Shown here one piece after another: positions 62,138 to 64,000 of a stretch of 64,000 nucleotides of DNA. Within the stretch, counting starts at the first letter, position 1, and each line of letters begins with the position of its first letter. The stretch spans positions 1,364,001-1,428,000 of the forward strand of contig OZ244175.1 of assembly GCA_965216535.1 (NCBI GenBank), read 5' to 3'. Source of the stretch: Hoeflea_A sp965216535. GTDB lineage: Bacteria > Pseudomonadota > Alphaproteobacteria > Rhizobiales > Rhizobiaceae. Under the pieces are notes generated by a model that did no database searches, was not told the DNA's origin, and saw only the letters and a list, made by a program, of their open reading frames with translations. The translations under genes and the position numbers were made by a program.

Positions 62138-63541
62138 TCAGGCGACTCCGCGGGAATGGGTGAATATGGTCATCGAAATGTTCATGCGCCGGCGGATCAC
62201 CAGGTAGAGCAGCAAAGTTTCGGTCGCCATGGCCAGTGCCGTGGCGCATGCGGCGCCCTCGATACCCAGACGAGGGATCAGGATCAGATTGCCACCGAGA
62301 TTGATGACCAGAGCCGCAACATAGACCGCGGCGCAGATTTTCTGGTGCCCAGCCATGGTCAGCAGCGCTTCGCCGGGGCCGATGAATGCCTTTGCCATGA
62401 TCCCGGCAAACAGGATGAACATGATCGGATAGCCTGCCTGGAAGGCCGGGCCGAAGAGCGCCAGGAGGAACGGGCCAAGTGCCAGCACCAGGCCGCCGAG
62501 CACCAGAGACGGCCAGAAGGTCCATCGGGCAGTGTCGGCTGCAAACGAAGCCAGCGCCTCGGTGTCCCCCTCGGTCACCAGAACGGAGAAGCGCGGTGTC
62601 ATTCCCGCCTTGACCGCGAAATAGACGAAATGCACCAACGCCATGGTCTTGGCCGCAGCAAAATAGGTGGCCACCATATCCGGTTCGAGAAACAGGCCGA
62701 CCATGACGACATCGGCATTGGTGAGCAGGAAATAGAACCCTTCGATCAGAAAAATCGGCAGGGCGACCATGAACCAGTAGCTGAAACGAATGCGCCGCGG
62801 ACCGGTGTCGTAGCGCCGCCGCAGACGTCGCCCGATCAGCAACAGCTGACCAAGCGAGGTTAAATAGGTTGCGATCAGCGCTGCGCCGAGCACGGTGGTC
62901 GCACTGGCGCCGAGACCCATCAGTACGGCTACCCCGGTGACGACGAGGATGAGAACCGGTCGTATCAGATAGGTGGGGCTGAGTGCTTGAACCGGCCAGT
63001 TGTTGGCACGAGCGGTTCCTTCCAGCACATCGCCAAGCGCCAGCATCGGCAGCGCAAAGGCGCCGAGAAACAGGGGAATGACGTAGAAACTCTCCAAACG
63101 ATCCCCGAACAGAAACAGAAAACCCATTCCTGCAATCGCCAATGTGCTTGCCGATGCGATGGCAACCACTCTTGCCGTCAGGGCAATGCCGCGCAGGTCG
63201 GCAATTTCACCCGTCGTTCTGTATTGCGGCAGGAACCGGATGACTGCGGTATGGAAGCCGAGGCAGGACAGGCTGCCGACGATAACCGCAAGCACCCAGA
63301 CAAAGACAAAGATCCCGTATTCGAACGGACCCATGAGGCGGGCGAGGAAAACCTGCGAAAGGAATGCGATGCCGGCGCTCACGACCCGAATTGCGAAGGC
63401 GACCAGCGACATTCGCTGCGCCTCGCTGCGGCCGTCGACGCCGCGCAAAATCTCGACTGCGCGGCCGAAAAGGCGAGCGACTGCGGCGCGGTGGCCACCC
63501 ACCGTCGATATCGTGCTATCAGCCGAGTTTTCAGCTGTCAT
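62138..63541 (-). CDS. Wzx-type oligosaccharide flippase (MATE/MVF superfamily)
   Basis: A membrane protein of 467 residues if started at ATG 63541 (MTAENSADS), or 482 from 63586. It has about twelve to fourteen hydrophobic segments and the N-terminal FLSQVFLARLMGPFEYGIF characteristic of polysaccharide flippases of the PST family. It should flip lipid-linked oligosaccharides across the inner membrane. Paired with the BioF2-like acetyltransferase; no polymerase or glycosyltransferase is visible in the window. Neither candidate start has a strong ribosome-binding site. Confidence 0.85.
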   Translation of the reverse strand: MTAENSADSTISTVGGHRAAVARLFGRAVEILRGVDGRSEAQRMSLVAFAIRVVSAGIAFLSQVFLARLMGPFEYGIFVFVWVLAVIVGSLSCLGFHTAVIRFLPQYRTTGEIADLRGIALTARVVAIASASTLAIAGMGFLFLFGDRLESFYVIPLFLGAFALPMLALGDVLEGTARANNWPVQALSPTYLIRPVLILVVTGVAVLMGLGASATTVLGAALIATYLTSLGQLLLIGRRLRRRYDTGPRRIRFSYWFMVALPIFLIEGFYFLLTNADVVMVGLFLEPDMVATYFAAAKTMALVHFVYFAVKAGMTPRFSVLVTEGDTEALASFAADTARWTFWPSLVLGGLVLALGPFLLALFGPAFQAGYPIMFILFAGIMAKAFIGPGEALLTMAGHQKICAAVYVAALVINLGGNLILIPRLGIEGAACATALAMATETLLLYLVIRRRMNISMTIFTHSRGVA

Positions 63542-63698
63542 ACCCACACCGCGCGTTTGCCCCCGCTGTTTATGCGAGAGAAGCATGCCACGGCTGCGTT
63601 AAGAAACACTGGGCCGCGAGGGTTTCCAATTTCTTAACGGGCTGTAATCGTTCGTGTTCTGATTGGCGCGCTACGCCAGCTTTCCGGCGCGTGCTGTC

Positions 63699-64000
63699 TC
63701 AGTAGGCGCCGTGGCAGTGTTTGTATTTTTTGCCGGAACCACACGGGCAGAGTTCGTTGCGCCCGACCTTGCCCCAGGTGGACGGGTCGTTGGGATCGCG
63801 CTCTTCGGGAGCCACGACCCTCTGCTGCTGTACACGAGCGAGAGTTTGGACATCTCCGTCCGCGTCGGCGAACTCGTCGCGGCCTGTGGTGGCGTCGACA
63901 TGATGGCCCTCCATTTCGGCAGGGGGTGTCGGTTCCGGCGCGTCCGCGGCTTCGCGCATCAGTTCGACGCGCATCAATTGAGCGGTCACCGTGCGCCGCA
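63699..64000 (-). CDS. secA: Preprotein translocase ATPase SecA, C-terminal end
   Basis: The frame is open to the right edge, so only the last 100 residues are seen. They contain TAQLMRVELMRE at the end of the helical scaffold, a variable acidic linker, and the zinc-binding SEC-C motif CPCGSGKKYKHCHGAY at the very C-terminus, which contacts SecB. The intact motif shows a full-length, functional C-tail. Transcription runs leftward toward the flippase gene across a 157-base gap. Confidence 0.95.
   Translation of the reverse strand, partial: RRTVTAQLMRVELMREAADAPEPTPPAEMEGHHVDATTGRDEFADADGDVQTLARVQQQRVVAPEERDPNDPSTWGKVGRNELCPCGSGKKYKHCHGAY

Noticed and set aside
1..64000. Mobile element or genomic-island borders
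   Set aside because: No transposase, integrase, tRNA with attachment repeats or abrupt change of composition was seen by eye; a composition scan would be needed to exclude older transfers.

Overview
The window is GC-rich, densely coded DNA of an alphaproteobacterium, most likely a Hyphomicrobiales/Rhizobiales-type organism. That placement rests on many ABC and TRAP importers for organic solutes, DUF4214/RTX surface proteins, CadC-type regulators with soluble TolB/TPR parts, and general codon and protein style. No rRNA, tRNA, insertion sequence, phage gene or CRISPR array was seen. The left end cuts an ADP-ribosylglycohydrolase gene and the right end cuts secA.

Region 1 (1-27.3 kb) is a catabolic island. 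A first operon (1-5247) carries an ADP-ribosylglycohydrolase, a PfkB sugar kinase and a complete polyamine/opine-type ABC importer. It is followed by a BNR-repeat protein with an unknown partner. Two divergent operons then leave a shared control region near 13.08 kb. The leftward one encodes a LigM/DesA-type tetrahydrofolate-dependent O-demethylase, a TRAP importer, a glutathione transferase and an alpha/beta hydrolase. The rightward one encodes a RidA protein, a DNA-binding protein of unusual design, an ADP-forming acyl-CoA synthetase, an aldehyde dehydrogenase, an SDR and a 4-OT-like tautomerase. Further right are an enoyl-CoA hydratase with a phytoene-desaturase-like flavoenzyme, then an isochorismatase-type hydrolase with a sugar-type ABC importer. 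Four control regions in this island share one 24-bp element, two TAGTGGG half-sites 11 bp apart, and in three of them the second half-site overlaps a plausible -10 box. The only DNA-binding protein encoded in the island is the HTH plus AT-hook plus methyltransferase-like protein at 13688-15112, so I propose it as the regulator. The enzyme set resembles routes for methoxylated (lignin-derived) aromatic acids, but the substrate is an inference.

Region 2 (27.3-35.5 kb) holds a cNMP-binding/thioredoxin-reductase-like protein, an aspartate-dehydrogenase-like protein and a DUF6502/DUF5666 pair. It also holds an operon of a free-standing NRPS-type adenylation protein, a membrane flavoreductase resembling fungal TmpA, and a crotonase.

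Region 3 (35.5-59 kb) is about surface and secreted proteins and their control. Two giant tandem paralogues (1869 and 2143 aa) combine DUF4214, cadherin-like and RTX repeats. They are preceded by a StaR/TTC38-like TPR gene, and all three share a leader with a small conserved hairpin. A secreted barrel-like protein, a homocysteine S-methyltransferase family enzyme, two paralogous winged-helix/TolB/TPR regulators flanking a tiny LNG-repeat protein plus an ADYC-domain protein, and a 24-repeat Sel1 protein follow.

Region 4 (59-64 kb) has an acyl-CoA synthetase with a palindrome over its promoter, a flippase/BioF2-like acetyltransferase pair for surface polysaccharide, and the 3' end of secA.
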